From assembly GCF_003259745.1 (NCBI RefSeq), contig NZ_QLMC01000006.1:272731-336730 (forward strand): a stretch of 64,000 nt of DNA, given 5' to 3'. Positions 24,713 to 35,400 of the stretch are shown here, in pieces (within the stretch, counting starts at the first letter, position 1; each line of letters opens with the position of its first letter). The notes under the pieces were generated by a model. The model saw nothing but the letters and a program-made list of their open reading frames with translations, did no database searches and was not told where the DNA came from. This DNA is from Larkinella arboricola (lineage in GTDB: Bacteria; Bacteroidota; Bacteroidia; Cytophagales; Spirosomataceae). Both the position numbers and the translations under genes were made by a program.

Positions 24713-27427
24713 CTAAGGACGTTCAAAGATCATCTTATCGATGTGGAACAAAGCCCGTTTTGCATCCGGGTTTCTGAACACAAAATAGAGGTGGTGCTTA
24801 CCCGTGGTGGGCCTGATCGGCAAGCTGACTTCCTTCCAGCCGGTTTTGAGGTCACTAAGCTGGCCCGCCGGTACGTTCAGTCGTCCCACTTCCGGACCGT
24901 CTTTGGCGTCCAGATGAACCGTAATGGTTCCGCCCGCTCCGTGCTCCTGGATGCGCAGTTTTACGCTTCCAATCCCCGTTAGATCAATACCGTCGAAACG
25001 AGCGTATTTTCCGTTGATAATGTTACTGATGTACGAAACGTAACCGGTATTGAGCGTAGCAATCACCACCCCGACGTTACCTTCCGCGTAATCTTCCATT
25101 TCGATCTGCGGATGGCGTAGAACAACGTAACTGCTGGCCGTCAACGGGGGCATGGACGGGGTTCCGCCGTCGGTATACGATGCCTGCAACACATACGCTC
25201 CTTCCACGCCTTTCCCCACATGGCGATCGAGCGGCAGCGAACCGGCCAGGGGCAGCGATGCATGCTGTTTGGTCAGGCTCAGGATGTAATCGGTAATTTC
25301 CCCGGCTTTCTCCGGCGTCAGGTTGGGATGGGGAGGCATCGGATAGGAACCCCAGTTTCCGCTGCCGCCCTCAATAATCTTGGCCACCAGCCGGGATTTG
25401 GCATCCGGGTCTCCGGTATACCGGCGGGCAATTTCCTTCAGGGCGGGGCCAATCGATTTCGTATCGACGGTATGGCAGGCTTTACAATCCTGGGTGTCAT
25501 AAAACGCCTTCGTCGCAGCGTATTTTACGTCTTCATTGCCCGCCGACAGCACGCTCGCCAGGTCTTTGCCAAACGGCAGATAATCGAACGAAAACCGGGT
25601 CCGCGTTTTCGCAATGGGTTTATCTTCCCGATCCGTGACGGTAACTTTATAGTCAAATTTCGTATTGTCCCAGTAAAAGCTCTGGTTGGCGCTGCTGCCA
25701 ATGACCACTTTCGGCGGTTCATTGCCGACCCGAATCTGGGAGGTGGTAGTGGCCGCTGCTCCCTGCGAATCCGTCACCGTCAGCACCACGTCGTACGTCC
25801 CCGGCTTTTTGAAAATGTAATCGGTCTCGGCCCCTTTCAGGCTAACGGAACCCACTTTCCAGGTGTAGGAAAGCTGATCGCCGGGGTCAAAGTCCTTCGA
25901 CCCTTTGGCCGAAAAATGCACGGAAAGCGGCACTGCGCCCACAGTTTTGCTGACCTTGGCAACGGCAATCGGTCGGCGGTTGCCTTCGCTGTATTCAACC
26001 CGAATGATGCCCGAATCGGTATTCTTGGCAAACCAGTTTGTACCGTAGGCCAGAATGTATACGGCGCCGTCTTTGGCAATCTGCATATCCATCGGAGCCA
26101 CCACATTCAGTTGGGGCAGGAATGGTTCCATGCTGACGTAGTTGCCCTGCTCATCCATCGTTACGGCCATCATCCATTTCCGAATCCAGTCGTAGATCAG
26201 CAATTTGCCATTGTAGTAGGCCGGCAGTTTGTAGGGAGCATTCGGATACCGGTCGCTGTAATAAACCGGCCCCGCCATCGCACTGGCTCCACCCCGACCC
26301 ACCAGTGGCCAGCGTTTCGACGGACCTTTGCCGTACCAGATAAAGGCGGGTTGGGCGGGCGGCAAATTTTTGATACCGGTATTGTTTGGAGAGTTATTGA
26401 CCGGAGCAGCCGGATTTTGCGGAGGGCCTTCCTTTTTGGTGGCAAAATCGTATTTCGGGAAAGCTTCGTTCGCGCCCAGAAAATACGGATAACCAAAGAA
26501 ACCGGGCTTTCTGGCCTGGTTGATTTCGTCGTAGCTCAGTTTTCCTTCCTCCGCGGGCACTTCGGTATCCGGGCCTACATCACCCCAGTACACATAGCCG
26601 GTTTTGGGGTCCACGGATACCCGGAACGGGTTGCGGCAGCCCATAACGTAGATTTCGGGATGCCCCTGCGAACCGTCTTTGGGAAACAGGTTACCGTCGG
26701 GAATGCTATAAGTCCCATCAGCTTCGGGCTTGATGCGCAGAATCTTCCCCCGGAAATCCTTGCTATTGGCCGAGGTTCCCTGTCCGTCCGAAAGTTGTCG
26801 CCCCGGCCGTTCGTCGGTGGGGTTGTGACCTTCGATCTCTTCGGCATTGGTGTTGTCGCCAATGGACAGGTAGAGCAGCCCCGCCGGGTCGAAGGTGATA
26901 TAGCCCGCCGAATGACAGCAATACGTCCGTTGCGTCGGTACTTCCAGCAGCACCTTTTTCGAGGCCATATCCAGCACCCCGTTGCGATAACTAAACCGGG
27001 CCAGTTCGCTCACATTGCGGTTGCCCCCCAGGCCATAATACAGGTAAACCCAGTGATTTTTCTCGTACTGCGGGTCCACCGCTACTCCCAGCAAACCGTC
27101 TTCAATACCGCTGAAAACATTAAGGTGGGCAACCGTGGAAAGCGTTTTCGCCTTTGCGTCATACAGCCGCAGGGCTCCTTTGCGCTCGGCAACCAGCACA
27201 CTATAATCGGGCAGGATAGCCATCTGCATGGGTTCATCGAAACCGGATGCCAGAATACTGTGGGTAAACCGGGTGCTATCGGGTCGTCCCTCCTGACTGA
27301 CCGCAGCAGCGTTTGCCGCCCGTTCATACCGGAACAAAGGGGAAGATAGTCTTTCGGAAGTCGATGATCCCCAAAAAAGTGAATATAAGGCCAACAGACC
27401 CGCTGGCCAAACAATAGTTCTACTCAA
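24713..27427 (-). CDS. PQQ-type sugar dehydrogenase fused to PKD, cytochrome c and CBM6-like domains
   Basis: 904 residues with an N-terminal hydrophobic segment. Residues about 60-480 are a glucose/sorbosone dehydrogenase-type propeller (MAILPDYSVLVAERKGALRL, LLGVAVDPQYEKNHWVYLYY, DFRGKILRIKPEADGTY, GCRNPFRVSVDPKTGYVYWG). A PKD domain follows (VPLSVHFSAKGSKDFDPGD ... GTYDVVLTVTDSQG), then a c-type cytochrome with heme motif CKACH and a distal PMPPHPNL near 700, and finally a CBM6-like lectin (QIEMEDYAEG ... WKEVSLPI). The protein is thus a self-contained periplasmic or surface sugar oxidase that passes electrons to its own heme. It is the largest enzyme of PUL 1, flanked by the EEP and ADP-ribosylglycohydrolase genes. 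Confidence 0.9.
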   Translation of the reverse strand: MSRTIVWPAGLLALYSLFWGSSTSERLSSPLFRYERAANAAAVSQEGRPDSTRFTHSILASGFDEPMQMAILPDYSVLVAERKGALRLYDAKAKTLSTVAHLNVFSGIEDGLLGVAVDPQYEKNHWVYLYYGLGGNRNVSELARFSYRNGVLDMASKKVLLEVPTQRTYCCHSAGYITFDPAGLLYLSIGDNTNAEEIEGHNPTDERPGRQLSDGQGTSANSKDFRGKILRIKPEADGTYSIPDGNLFPKDGSQGHPEIYVMGCRNPFRVSVDPKTGYVYWGDVGPDTEVPAEEGKLSYDEINQARKPGFFGYPYFLGANEAFPKYDFATKKEGPPQNPAAPVNNSPNNTGIKNLPPAQPAFIWYGKGPSKRWPLVGRGGASAMAGPVYYSDRYPNAPYKLPAYYNGKLLIYDWIRKWMMAVTMDEQGNYVSMEPFLPQLNVVAPMDMQIAKDGAVYILAYGTNWFAKNTDSGIIRVEYSEGNRRPIAVAKVSKTVGAVPLSVHFSAKGSKDFDPGDQLSYTWKVGSVSLKGAETDYIFKKPGTYDVVLTVTDSQGAAATTTSQIRVGNEPPKVVIGSSANQSFYWDNTKFDYKVTVTDREDKPIAKTRTRFSFDYLPFGKDLASVLSAGNEDVKYAATKAFYDTQDCKACHTVDTKSIGPALKEIARRYTGDPDAKSRLVAKIIEGGSGNWGSYPMPPHPNLTPEKAGEITDYILSLTKQHASLPLAGSLPLDRHVGKGVEGAYVLQASYTDGGTPSMPPLTASSYVVLRHPQIEMEDYAEGNVGVVIATLNTGYVSYISNIINGKYARFDGIDLTGIGSVKLRIQEHGAGGTITVHLDAKDGPEVGRLNVPAGQLSDLKTGWKEVSLPIRPTTGKHHLYFVFRNPDAKRALFHIDKMIFERP

Positions 27428-27455
27428 AATAATACAATTTTAGTAAATACGGTTT

Positions 27456-28298
27456 CTAGTTTAACGATAGCTCCATCATCAGGGGTAAATGATCCGAAGC
27501 ATACGTTTCATTCACAGTGGCGTAGGTCAGCCTTTTGAATTGACGACTTGCTTTCTTGCTGAGCATCAGATAATCCAGCGTCCGGTTGGGCCGGTCGGCC
27601 GGGAAGGTCCATTCGCAGTCCGTACACGGTTTTTCCAGGTACCGGATTAAGCCGTTGATAACTGGATTGGAAGGGGTTGTATTAAGATCCGCGCCCAGAA
27701 TCACGGGCAACGTACGGTATTTACGCAGAATTTCGTTCAGTTGCCCAATCTGATGCGCCCGGTCCTGGTCGCTTAAATGATCGAGGTGAGCCGACAGGAA
27801 GACGAGCTTTCCCAGGGGCGTTTTCACGGTAACGGCCGCCACCGCCCGCACTTCAGCCTCCGGATGCCCCGACACCACCGACAAGCGGTAGCTTTCGGCT
27901 TTTATAATGGGAAAGCGGGACAGAATAGCCACCCCGTAATCGCCGTTGCTCCGGTCGATGGCCTTGGCAAAGTGATAATATAGTCCGGTTCGCGTTCCGA
28001 GTTCCCGCGCCTGATCCACGCCCTTGCCCGAGCGATCGGTGAACGCATCCACTTCCTGAAGCGCCACCAGATCCGGTTTGACCCGGTTGATGACCTCCGC
28101 CGTTGCCGGCAGATCGGTGTACCCCCATCCTTTGGAGGGCGGGCTGGCAATCCGGATATTGTACGACATCACCTTGAGCGTTTCCGGCCCCTTCGACTGC
28201 CCGAAGGCCGAATGAAACATGGCTATGACCAGCCCTACGGTTTTTACAAGAAATACGCCTTTTCTCACGAGTTCAATCCAGGTAAAATTCAAATTCAT
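27456..28298 (-). CDS. Secreted endonuclease/exonuclease/phosphatase (EEP) family protein
   Basis: 280 residues from ATG 28298 (MNLNFTWIELVRKGVFLV); the frame begins further upstream inside the metallophosphoesterase gene. A membrane/signal segment (FLVKTVGLVIAMFHSAFG) is followed by the EEP fold: LKVMSYNIRIA, PDLVALQEVD (metal Glu), YGVAILSRFP, VFLSAHLDHLSDQDRAHQ, ILGADLNTTPSNPVING (Asp/Asn) and SDHLPLMMELSLN at the end (catalytic His). All catalytic motifs are there. EEP proteins cleave phosphodiesters or phosphomonoesters; exported bacterial members include nucleases, sphingomyelinases and phosphatases. The start overlaps the end of the metallophosphoesterase gene by 26 bases, so the two are coupled. 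Confidence 0.88.
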   Translation of the reverse strand: MNLNFTWIELVRKGVFLVKTVGLVIAMFHSAFGQSKGPETLKVMSYNIRIASPPSKGWGYTDLPATAEVINRVKPDLVALQEVDAFTDRSGKGVDQARELGTRTGLYYHFAKAIDRSNGDYGVAILSRFPIIKAESYRLSVVSGHPEAEVRAVAAVTVKTPLGKLVFLSAHLDHLSDQDRAHQIGQLNEILRKYRTLPVILGADLNTTPSNPVINGLIRYLEKPCTDCEWTFPADRPNRTLDYLMLSKKASRQFKRLTYATVNETYASDHLPLMMELSLN

Positions 28299-29379
28299 CA
28301 AACGGTTCCGTGCGCCAGGCCAACTGCCGGGTTGCGGGCGAAATGGCAAAAAGGGGCGAAAAGGTTTTTACTTTAACCGTCCGCTGGTCCGGCAAAAATT
28401 CCAGAATCCGGATCCACCCGTCGCCCCCGTTTCCTTTCCAGTTGCCGCCTTCGTTCTGGGCATTGAACAGCATTTGGTTCACCACCCGGCCCGACCGGTT
28501 TTTATCCGTCCGAAACCCCACGTGCCCGGCATGGGAAGCCACATCGATGATATGCCCGCAAACCACCAGACCGAGGTTGTCGGCTGGCTGGATGAGCTGC
28601 TTCCAGAGGTCATCGCCAAGGGTATAATCACTGAATCCGGGCGGATAGTCTTCTTTGGTAATGCGTTCATTGTTCCGTTGCGTCGAACGCATATAGCTAT
28701 GCGTCAGTACCACGCCCCGGTGTTGCCGATAAGCCGGTCGGGCCGCGACGGACTTCGCCCATTCTACCACGGCTTTCCGGGGATTGAATTCCAGCGAAAA
28801 CACCAATAGCGGTTTGCCAAAGGGTGGCCGGAACTCATAACAGGCGTTTTCCAGGGTTCGCACACCGGCAGCATTGGGTGCCATTTCCACCAGCAATGAC
28901 TGATTAAGCGGATTCCGGACCGGCGGGAAATAACTGTTGAACTGGGAATAGCGGTTTTCGGAGCTGCCCGTGCCATAATCGTGGTTGCCGGTGCAAAGGA
29001 TATACGGTAGCTTTCCGTCGAGTTTCCCGAACGCATCGCTGACGCATTTCCACTGCGAACCGCTCAACTGATCCCCGTTTTCCTTCGGCCGTTCTGTGAT
29101 GTAATTGTGCTCCACCAGATCGCCCGTGCAGAGCACCAGACCGATGTTCAGTTTTTGCCGGTTGTCCTCCACCCAGGCCAGCATCAGGTCGAGCAGAGGC
29201 TGGTTCCGGGCAAACTTGGTGTACCCCTGCGGGTCGGGAATGATCACCATCGACCAGGAATCTTTATTCGACAAAGCCGGTGCCGAATAGCCCTGCGCCC
29301 CAACCTCGTCAGGCCACATCCATACAGTGATCAGGGCCAGCAAAATACGCCCCATCACTTTCCGTAGTTGTAATACCAT
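28273..29379 (-). CDS. Secreted calcineurin-like metallophosphoesterase
   Basis: 368 residues with a signal peptide (about 1-29). The metallophosphoesterase motifs are MVIIPDPQGYTKF (Asp49 and, in place of the usual His, Gln51), LVLCTGDLVEHNY (Asp87), ILCTGNHDYGTGSS (Asn132-His133-Asp), VVLTHSYMRS (His) and LVVCGHIIDVASHAGH (GxH). The D-x-Q variant is seen in exported members of the family. Substrate may be a nucleotide or other phosphate ester. It is the first gene after the strong terminator at 29386-29423 and leads the enzyme part of PUL 1. Confidence 0.88.
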   Translation of the reverse strand: MVLQLRKVMGRILLALITVWMWPDEVGAQGYSAPALSNKDSWSMVIIPDPQGYTKFARNQPLLDLMLAWVEDNRQKLNIGLVLCTGDLVEHNYITERPKENGDQLSGSQWKCVSDAFGKLDGKLPYILCTGNHDYGTGSSENRYSQFNSYFPPVRNPLNQSLLVEMAPNAAGVRTLENACYEFRPPFGKPLLVFSLEFNPRKAVVEWAKSVAARPAYRQHRGVVLTHSYMRSTQRNNERITKEDYPPGFSDYTLGDDLWKQLIQPADNLGLVVCGHIIDVASHAGHVGFRTDKNRSGRVVNQMLFNAQNEGGNWKGNGGDGWIRILEFLPDQRTVKVKTFSPLFAISPATRQLAWRTEPFDEFEFYLD

Positions 29380-29385
29380 ACCAGT

Positions 29386-29423
29386 AAAAACGGCACCCGG
29401 CTGGTTAGCCCCTCCGGGTGCCG
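29386..29423 (-). terminator. Terminator or attenuator inside PUL 1
   Basis: On the minus strand a perfect 10-base-pair stem (CGGCACCCGG at 29414-29423, and its partner at 29391-29400) with a 13-base loop is followed by TTTTT at 29390-29386. It lies in the 49-base gap between the DUF5018-like lipoprotein gene and the metallophosphoesterase gene. It should stop a share of transcripts coming from the sigma/SusCD part before the enzyme genes. Confidence 0.85.
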
Positions 29424-29428
29424 ACGGT

Positions 29429-30832
29429 TCAGGGTTTGTTGTATTTCATTTTGTACACCATCACGCCCGAGTTAGTCGCTGCGTTGGTGGCCATGGTAGC
29501 GTAGAGATACACCTCATCGCCCCGTACATCCGCTACCAGGTCGCCATAGCGGTTGTAGTTGGTTCCGCCGTAGGCTTCGGATTGAAAGAGCATGAAGTCC
29601 GAATAGCCCGCCGAACCCGGTTGTTGACCGAATTTTGACGGGTCATTGGTTTCAAAAACTTTGATGTGGGTGGCATCCCAGGCGTAATAGCCCTGAGTCA
29701 GCAGGGCGGTAAACTCCTCTCCACCGACCCGGAAGGCATTAAAGCCCAATATTTTGTAGTAATGGTTTTGCTTGGCCATCATCGTTTCTTCCATGTCGGG
29801 CGTAAAGGACACAAACCGGCTGCCTTCCAGAAGATTCGGATCCGAAGCGTTGTAGTTGCAGTAGGTCAGGTAGTGATCCGACGAAGCATCCAGGGACTTT
29901 CGCTGAATGTGCGCATACGTCCAGGGCGAAGCCGAAGCGTAACGCAAAACCGTCGGTTCGGTCGATACCGCAACGCCGTCCCGGAACTCCCAGTAGTACA
30001 CCGTATTGGTACCGTTGGTGGTTGCGTAGACGTAGGCTTTGCCCGATTTCAGGTTACCAATCACACTGACCTTTCGACCCAAATTCACCGGGCAACCGGC
30101 AGAAGCGGGGTAATTCAGGATCAGTTTCGGGGCCGCATCCACGTTTTCGTAGTAGTAGACCATGAAACCCGCCGAATAAATATTGTAGCGGTTGACGATG
30201 AAATGGTCCGCATTGTCGGCCACCACCTGCATACAATACGTGGTCGGCGGGGCGATGGACTTCACCAGTTCGCCTGTATTTTTATTGAGCACCCGCAGGC
30301 CATTGTCCATGCCCGTATTACCGCCGTTGAAGTCGGCCACCAGCAGATGCTCGCCCACCACGGCTATCCCCGAAATGTTGGTACGCTTGATGCCCAGAGC
30401 CTCGGACGATTTAAACCAGACTTTGGAGAAAACCGTTTTGGGCAGGGCCGGAACGACCTTAACCACATGCCGGGTAACGGCACCGTCGCCGTCCTTCACG
30501 GTTACAGCAATGGGTGCAGAGAAATCGGTGATCTGCCCCAGAGCGGGCTCGATGGTGCTGTTGTGCCCCAGGCTGGCAAACGTTTTCAGGCGTTTGAGGT
30601 CCAGCGGGTTTTCGTCCGTTGACGGCACCCGGATGACAATTGTGTCGTCATTGGCATACGGCCCCGGCTTCGTGGCGGGGTATTCGATGGATTGGCCCGG
30701 AATCGAAACGGCGAAGTTGAGCAAGCCAACACGTTCCGTAACGCCTTTATCCAGGTCGACCTGTTCGCAGGAAAATAAAACCAGGAGGGCAAACAGGCAA
30801 CCAACGGTTTGGTATAGATTGAATCGTTTCAT
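29429..30832 (-). CDS. DUF5018-like surface lipoprotein with beta-propeller part
   Basis: 467 residues from ATG 30832 (MKRFNLYQTVGCLFALLVLF), with lipobox LFSC and Cys22. Residues about 30-130 form an immunoglobulin-like domain (LLNFAVSIPGQSIEYPATKP ... ITDFSAPIAVTVKDGDG) as in DUF5018 proteins, and the remainder repeats a GIAVVGEHLLVADFNGGNTG / YMQVVADNADHFIVNRY-like blade pattern. In PULs such lipoproteins, encoded right after SusD, usually act as surface glycan-binding proteins (SusE/F-like role). The order SusC, SusD, this gene supports that use. It ends 6 bases before the terminator stem. Confidence 0.75.
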   Translation of the reverse strand: MKRFNLYQTVGCLFALLVLFSCEQVDLDKGVTERVGLLNFAVSIPGQSIEYPATKPGPYANDDTIVIRVPSTDENPLDLKRLKTFASLGHNSTIEPALGQITDFSAPIAVTVKDGDGAVTRHVVKVVPALPKTVFSKVWFKSSEALGIKRTNISGIAVVGEHLLVADFNGGNTGMDNGLRVLNKNTGELVKSIAPPTTYCMQVVADNADHFIVNRYNIYSAGFMVYYYENVDAAPKLILNYPASAGCPVNLGRKVSVIGNLKSGKAYVYATTNGTNTVYYWEFRDGVAVSTEPTVLRYASASPWTYAHIQRKSLDASSDHYLTYCNYNASDPNLLEGSRFVSFTPDMEETMMAKQNHYYKILGFNAFRVGGEEFTALLTQGYYAWDATHIKVFETNDPSKFGQQPGSAGYSDFMLFQSEAYGGTNYNRYGDLVADVRGDEVYLYATMATNAATNSGVMVYKMKYNKP

Positions 30833-30865
30833 GGGTTCAGACAAATCATGGTTTAGGAAAACCGT

Positions 30866-32461
30866 TTATTTCCATTCGTCAAATTGCTGGATCAGTGCAT
30901 TGCGCTGTAACTCCACCGAAGGAATCGGGAAACGGTTGTATTTTGGCAAGTAAACCCGCTTTCGGCCGTTGTCGGCATCTACTTCGCGGTAGGTCGTGGT
31001 ACTGTCGTTAACCATGACCGGCACACGCCCTTTCGCACTGATGCCGTTCAATTCGGTCTTGGCCAGATCCCAACGACGCAGGTCCCAGAACCGATGGCCT
31101 TCAAACGCCAGTTCGATCATCCGCTCGTGACGGAGCAACCGCATAAATTCTTCTTTGCTTCCGGCGGTCACGGCCTCTTTGAACCCAGCCCGCGCCCGAA
31201 CGCGGTTCAGGGCCGCCAGGGCCTCCGACAGATTTCCCTGTTCGGCCAGGGCCTCGGCCTTGATCAGCAATACCTCGGCATACCGCATGAAGTAAAAGGT
31301 CAGTTCGCCGGGCTGAAAACCGGTATCCTGCGTTTTGACGGATCCATCAAAAAACTTCCGCATGTAATACCCCGTGCTGGTGGTTCCTCCGCCCACGGCA
31401 TACCCGTCGACGCCCCCTTGGCGCGTATCGATGGTGCGCCCTTTCCAAGATGCGCCGTGGTACAGAATGGAAGCATAAAACCGGGGTTCGCGTCCGACGT
31501 AGGGCTTGGCCGCGTGCGCCGGGTTGGACCAGCTAAAGTCCGTTCCGTCGGCCATCTGATACGCCGACACCAGATTATCGGTCGGACTGATCTGGGAGTA
31601 TCCCTTGTCGCCCGGAGGGCAGAAGAAATAATCAAACGAATAGCCAAAATTGGGCGAACTGTACCCAAATTCAAGGATACTTTCCTTGTTCTCAACGGGC
31701 TGCGAACGCCGGTTCTGGAACAGCTTTTCGTAATCCGGATGCAGGTCGTATAATCCCAGAGCTTCCAAAGCCGCCACCGCATCCGAAGCCACTTTCCAAC
31801 GCTGGGCGTACAGCATGGTACGGGCTTTCAGGCCCAAAGCCGCGCCTTTGGTGAGTTTACCGGCCAGGGTGCCGGGCACCGTAAGCGGTAACTGTTGGGC
31901 GGCAAAATCCAGGTCGGCAGCAATGAAACTCCAGACTTCCTCCGGGTTGTTGCGGGCACGCTGGGAACCGTCGGGCAGCCGGTCGAACAGAATGATACTG
32001 GCACCATACCGCTTCGCAAGTTCAAAGTTGACGTAGGCCCGGAAAAAACGCACCTCAGCCTCGGCCCGCAACCGGGTAGCTTCCGGCAGTTTCCCGCCGT
32101 ACGTCTGCATACCGTCCAGAAATTCGTTGCAATTCCGAATCCAGGTATATCCCCATTCCCAATTGCCCAGCGGATTTTCGCCTGGGGTGATCTGGGCCGA
32201 TCCGAGGGTGATCCGGTTCTGGTCGGCCGACGGGGTGTTCATTTTCAGAATGTCCGAGTAGGCATCCTGGTTGACGTGGGGCGTGTAATATGTCTGGCCA
32301 ATGAGCGGATAAAATTTATTCAGTGATAGTTCCAGGTTGGCTTCGCTCGACCAGGCTACTTCCTCCCCATAGACATCGGTCAGTTCCGGCTCCAGACTAC
32401 AACCCGACAACAAGGCGATACAGCAAGCCAGGGCAATATTTATTTTGGAAATAATTTTCAT
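30866..32461 (-). CDS. RagB/SusD-family nutrient-binding outer membrane lipoprotein
   Basis: 531 residues. Signal peptide with lipobox LLSGC (Cys21). The TPR-rich SusD fold is visible: SEANLELSLNKFYPLIGQTY, NEFLDGMQTYGG, LRAEAEVRFFRAYVNFELAK, and the C-terminal FMRYAEVLLIKAEALAEQGN, LNRVRARAGF and ELAFEGHRFWDLRRWDLAKT, which are family signatures. It works as the surface lid that loads substrate into the SusC channel encoded just upstream (34-base gap). The DUF5018-like lipoprotein follows. Confidence 0.95.
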   Translation of the reverse strand: MKIISKINIALACCIALLSGCSLEPELTDVYGEEVAWSSEANLELSLNKFYPLIGQTYYTPHVNQDAYSDILKMNTPSADQNRITLGSAQITPGENPLGNWEWGYTWIRNCNEFLDGMQTYGGKLPEATRLRAEAEVRFFRAYVNFELAKRYGASIILFDRLPDGSQRARNNPEEVWSFIAADLDFAAQQLPLTVPGTLAGKLTKGAALGLKARTMLYAQRWKVASDAVAALEALGLYDLHPDYEKLFQNRRSQPVENKESILEFGYSSPNFGYSFDYFFCPPGDKGYSQISPTDNLVSAYQMADGTDFSWSNPAHAAKPYVGREPRFYASILYHGASWKGRTIDTRQGGVDGYAVGGGTTSTGYYMRKFFDGSVKTQDTGFQPGELTFYFMRYAEVLLIKAEALAEQGNLSEALAALNRVRARAGFKEAVTAGSKEEFMRLLRHERMIELAFEGHRFWDLRRWDLAKTELNGISAKGRVPVMVNDSTTTYREVDADNGRKRVYLPKYNRFPIPSVELQRNALIQQFDEWK

Positions 32462-32495
32462 AACTCCTGCAAGTAAACAAGTAAGACACAGTGGA

Positions 32496-35400
32496 TTAAA
32501 ACGACAGGCTCAAACCGCCTTCGAACAGCTTCTGCTGCGGATAATACCCCTGGTTCACATCGGGCATTTCGGGGTCGAGGTATTCCAGGCCGGTCCAGGT
32601 GAACAGGTTGCTACCCGAGATGTGAAACCGCAACCCTTCGATCTTCATCCGCTGGGTCAGGCTACGGGGCAGCGTATACCCAATCTGGAAGCTCTTCAGG
32701 CGCAGGTATGACGCGTCACGAATCCACCAGGACGAGAATTTCCCCCCGCTCTGGGCCGAAAGTGTGCTTAAACGTGGGTATTTGGCGTTCGTATTTTCCG
32801 GCGTCCAGGCTCCTTCTGCCAAGTATTTGGGCGAGTTGCCATCCTGGTAGAAAGCCATTGTATAGAAGGTATTATCGTAGACATCCGAGTTGCTATACAA
32901 ACCCGACAGCGCGACATCCGCGATGGCTGCGCCCTGGAAAAAGACGTTAAAATCGAACCCTTTGTAACCACCCCCGAGGTTAAGCCCGAACATCATTTCG
33001 GGCGTACTGCTGCGGCCGATGATCGTCCAGTCCTGGTCCCAGGTGATCCGACCGTCGCCATTCAGGTCTTTCAGTTTAACCTCGCCCACCCGGGTCGGCC
33101 CGAAAAGCGCACTGTTGGCAATTTCCTCTTCGCTCTGGAACAGGCCATCGGCCACAAAACCGTACTTCATGCCGATCTGGCGACCCGTACGCCGGGCGTG
33201 ATCGGGCACATTGACATTTTCGGTGGTTTCGACAATCCGGTTGCGCGCCCAGCTGACGTTTCCCCGCGCGTTGTAGTAGAAATCACCAAACGTTTTGCGG
33301 TGGCTCAGGATGAGTTCGAAACCACGGTTATCCACCACCCCGGAATTGATGGTAGCCGGGTAGTAACCGCCCATCGACGGTGGCATCAAACCGCTCTGCG
33401 ACTGAAGGATGTCTTTGGTAACATTGTAAAACACATCGGCTTCTACCCCCAGCAGACCGTTCCAGAGCGAGCTTTCAAAACCCAGGTTATATGAGGTGGT
33501 CGTTTCCCATTTTATGTCCTTGTTTGGCACCCGGCTCACGTTCAGCGACCGAACCAACCGGTTTCCGATCATGGCTACCGGATTGGCGCCCATCGCCAGG
33601 GTTCGCAGGTAGGCGTAATTGCCCACCGCATCATTCCCCAGCTTACCGGTGGATGCCCGCAGTTTGAGGTCGTTCACAAACCGCACATTTTCCTTGAAGA
33701 AAGGCTCGTTCGAAATTCGCCAGCCAACGGCCAGGGCCGGAAATAATCCCCAGCGGTTGTCAGACGGTAACCGGGTCGAACCGTCGTACCGACCGGTGAA
33801 TTCGGCCAGGTATTTACCCTGATAATCATAGGTCAGACGGGAAACATAACCGGCCCGGTGGAACATCGAATGCCCGCCTTTAACGAGATCATTGATCACC
33901 TCCTCGCCGTAGTTCAGGTCCATAATATCGGTAATCGGAAAACCGCGTCGACCGGCCGACATGGACGTGCCATTGCTGCGAATGTATTCGTATAACAACA
34001 TCCCGCCCACTTTATGCGCTCCGAAGGTTCGGTTGAAATTGATCGACGGTTGCAGGGTCGTCTGCCACGAATCGGCAAACCACTGGTTGATGGTCGCCAT
34101 TCCGGTCAGCGAATGGCGGGCGTAGGTTTCCGTAAACGTGCGGGTCGCGTTGTTGTAAACCGAGAGCAGGTAAGGCAAAACCGCTGATTTACGCATGCTG
34201 TACCCTTTGTCGAACGCGCCGTTTACCCGCGCGCTCAGACCTTCCAGAAACGGGAAGTCGTACTGGAGTGAAATATTTCCCTGAAGATTATTGGCCCGGG
34301 TGTCCTGCGTACCGGAAAGATCGCGGGCGGCCAGGGGGTTCTGGTTGCCATTGCCGGTGTTAAAACTTCCGACCGGCATGCCGTCTTTATTGGTGGGTTG
34401 CAAAAACGGATACGACATCATGGCCTGGCTGAAAATCGAGGCATAGGAGTTGCCCAAACCCGCCGACAAACCGGGCTGTTCCGTCGTTTCATCCCGGATC
34501 GCAATGCCGAACGTGGCCTTAAAGCGGTCGGAGACCTGGGCATCAATATTGGCCCGGAAGTTATAGCGGTTGTTGTTCGTGCGGGCAATGATCCCCTGCT
34601 GGTTGTAGGAGCCCACCGACACAAAGTATTTGAATTTTTCAGTGCCGCCATCCAGCGACAGATTGTTGGTATAAATGGGCGCGGTCTTTTTGAACAGCAG
34701 ATCAAACCAATCGGTATTGCCAAACACGCCTTCCGGGTCGCCGTTGTTGATCCGGGCAATTTCTTCCGGTTTGAAACGGCGGGCGGCTTCGGCAACCCCG
34801 TCCATTTCCTGCGCTTTGTTGTACCAGTACGCGTATTCGGAACCATTCAGAAAATCCGGAAACCGGGTGTTCGAACTGAGCGCCAGTGATGAGTTGTATG
34901 TAATGGTCGGTTTCTGGACACTCCCCCGCTTGGTCGTAATCAGAATGACCCCATTGGCGGCCCGGGCTCCGTACACGGCCGCTGAGGCCGCATCTTTCAG
35001 CACGGTGATGGATTCCACTTCATCGGGATTGATCTGCGGGAAACCCCTTTCAATACCATCAACAATAATCAAAGGGCTGCTTCCGCTCAGCGTGTTCATC
35101 CCGCGAACCAACAGAGAAGCTCCATCAGAGCCGGGTTGCCCGCTCGATTGCCGGGTGACCAGACCCGGCAAACGGCCCTGCAACATCGACGACAGGTTGG
35201 CCGTGGGAGCGGTTTTGATTTCGGCGGAACTCACCTGCGCGACCGATGAAACGAGGCTTTGCTTGGTCGTGGCGCCGTACCCCAGTACGACCACATCTGT
35301 CAGCGCTTTGTTTTCGGTCTCCAGCACCACCCGGATGCTGGCGGTATTTTTAACGGTTACTTCCTTGCTGACAAAACCGATAAACGACACCACCAGCACG

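Noticed and set aside
25220-27349. A 709-codon open frame on the plus strand opposite the PQQ-type dehydrogenase gene
   Set aside because: It is an antisense shadow: rich in Gly, Arg, His and Pro without any domain, while the minus strand carries the full multi-domain protein in the same place.
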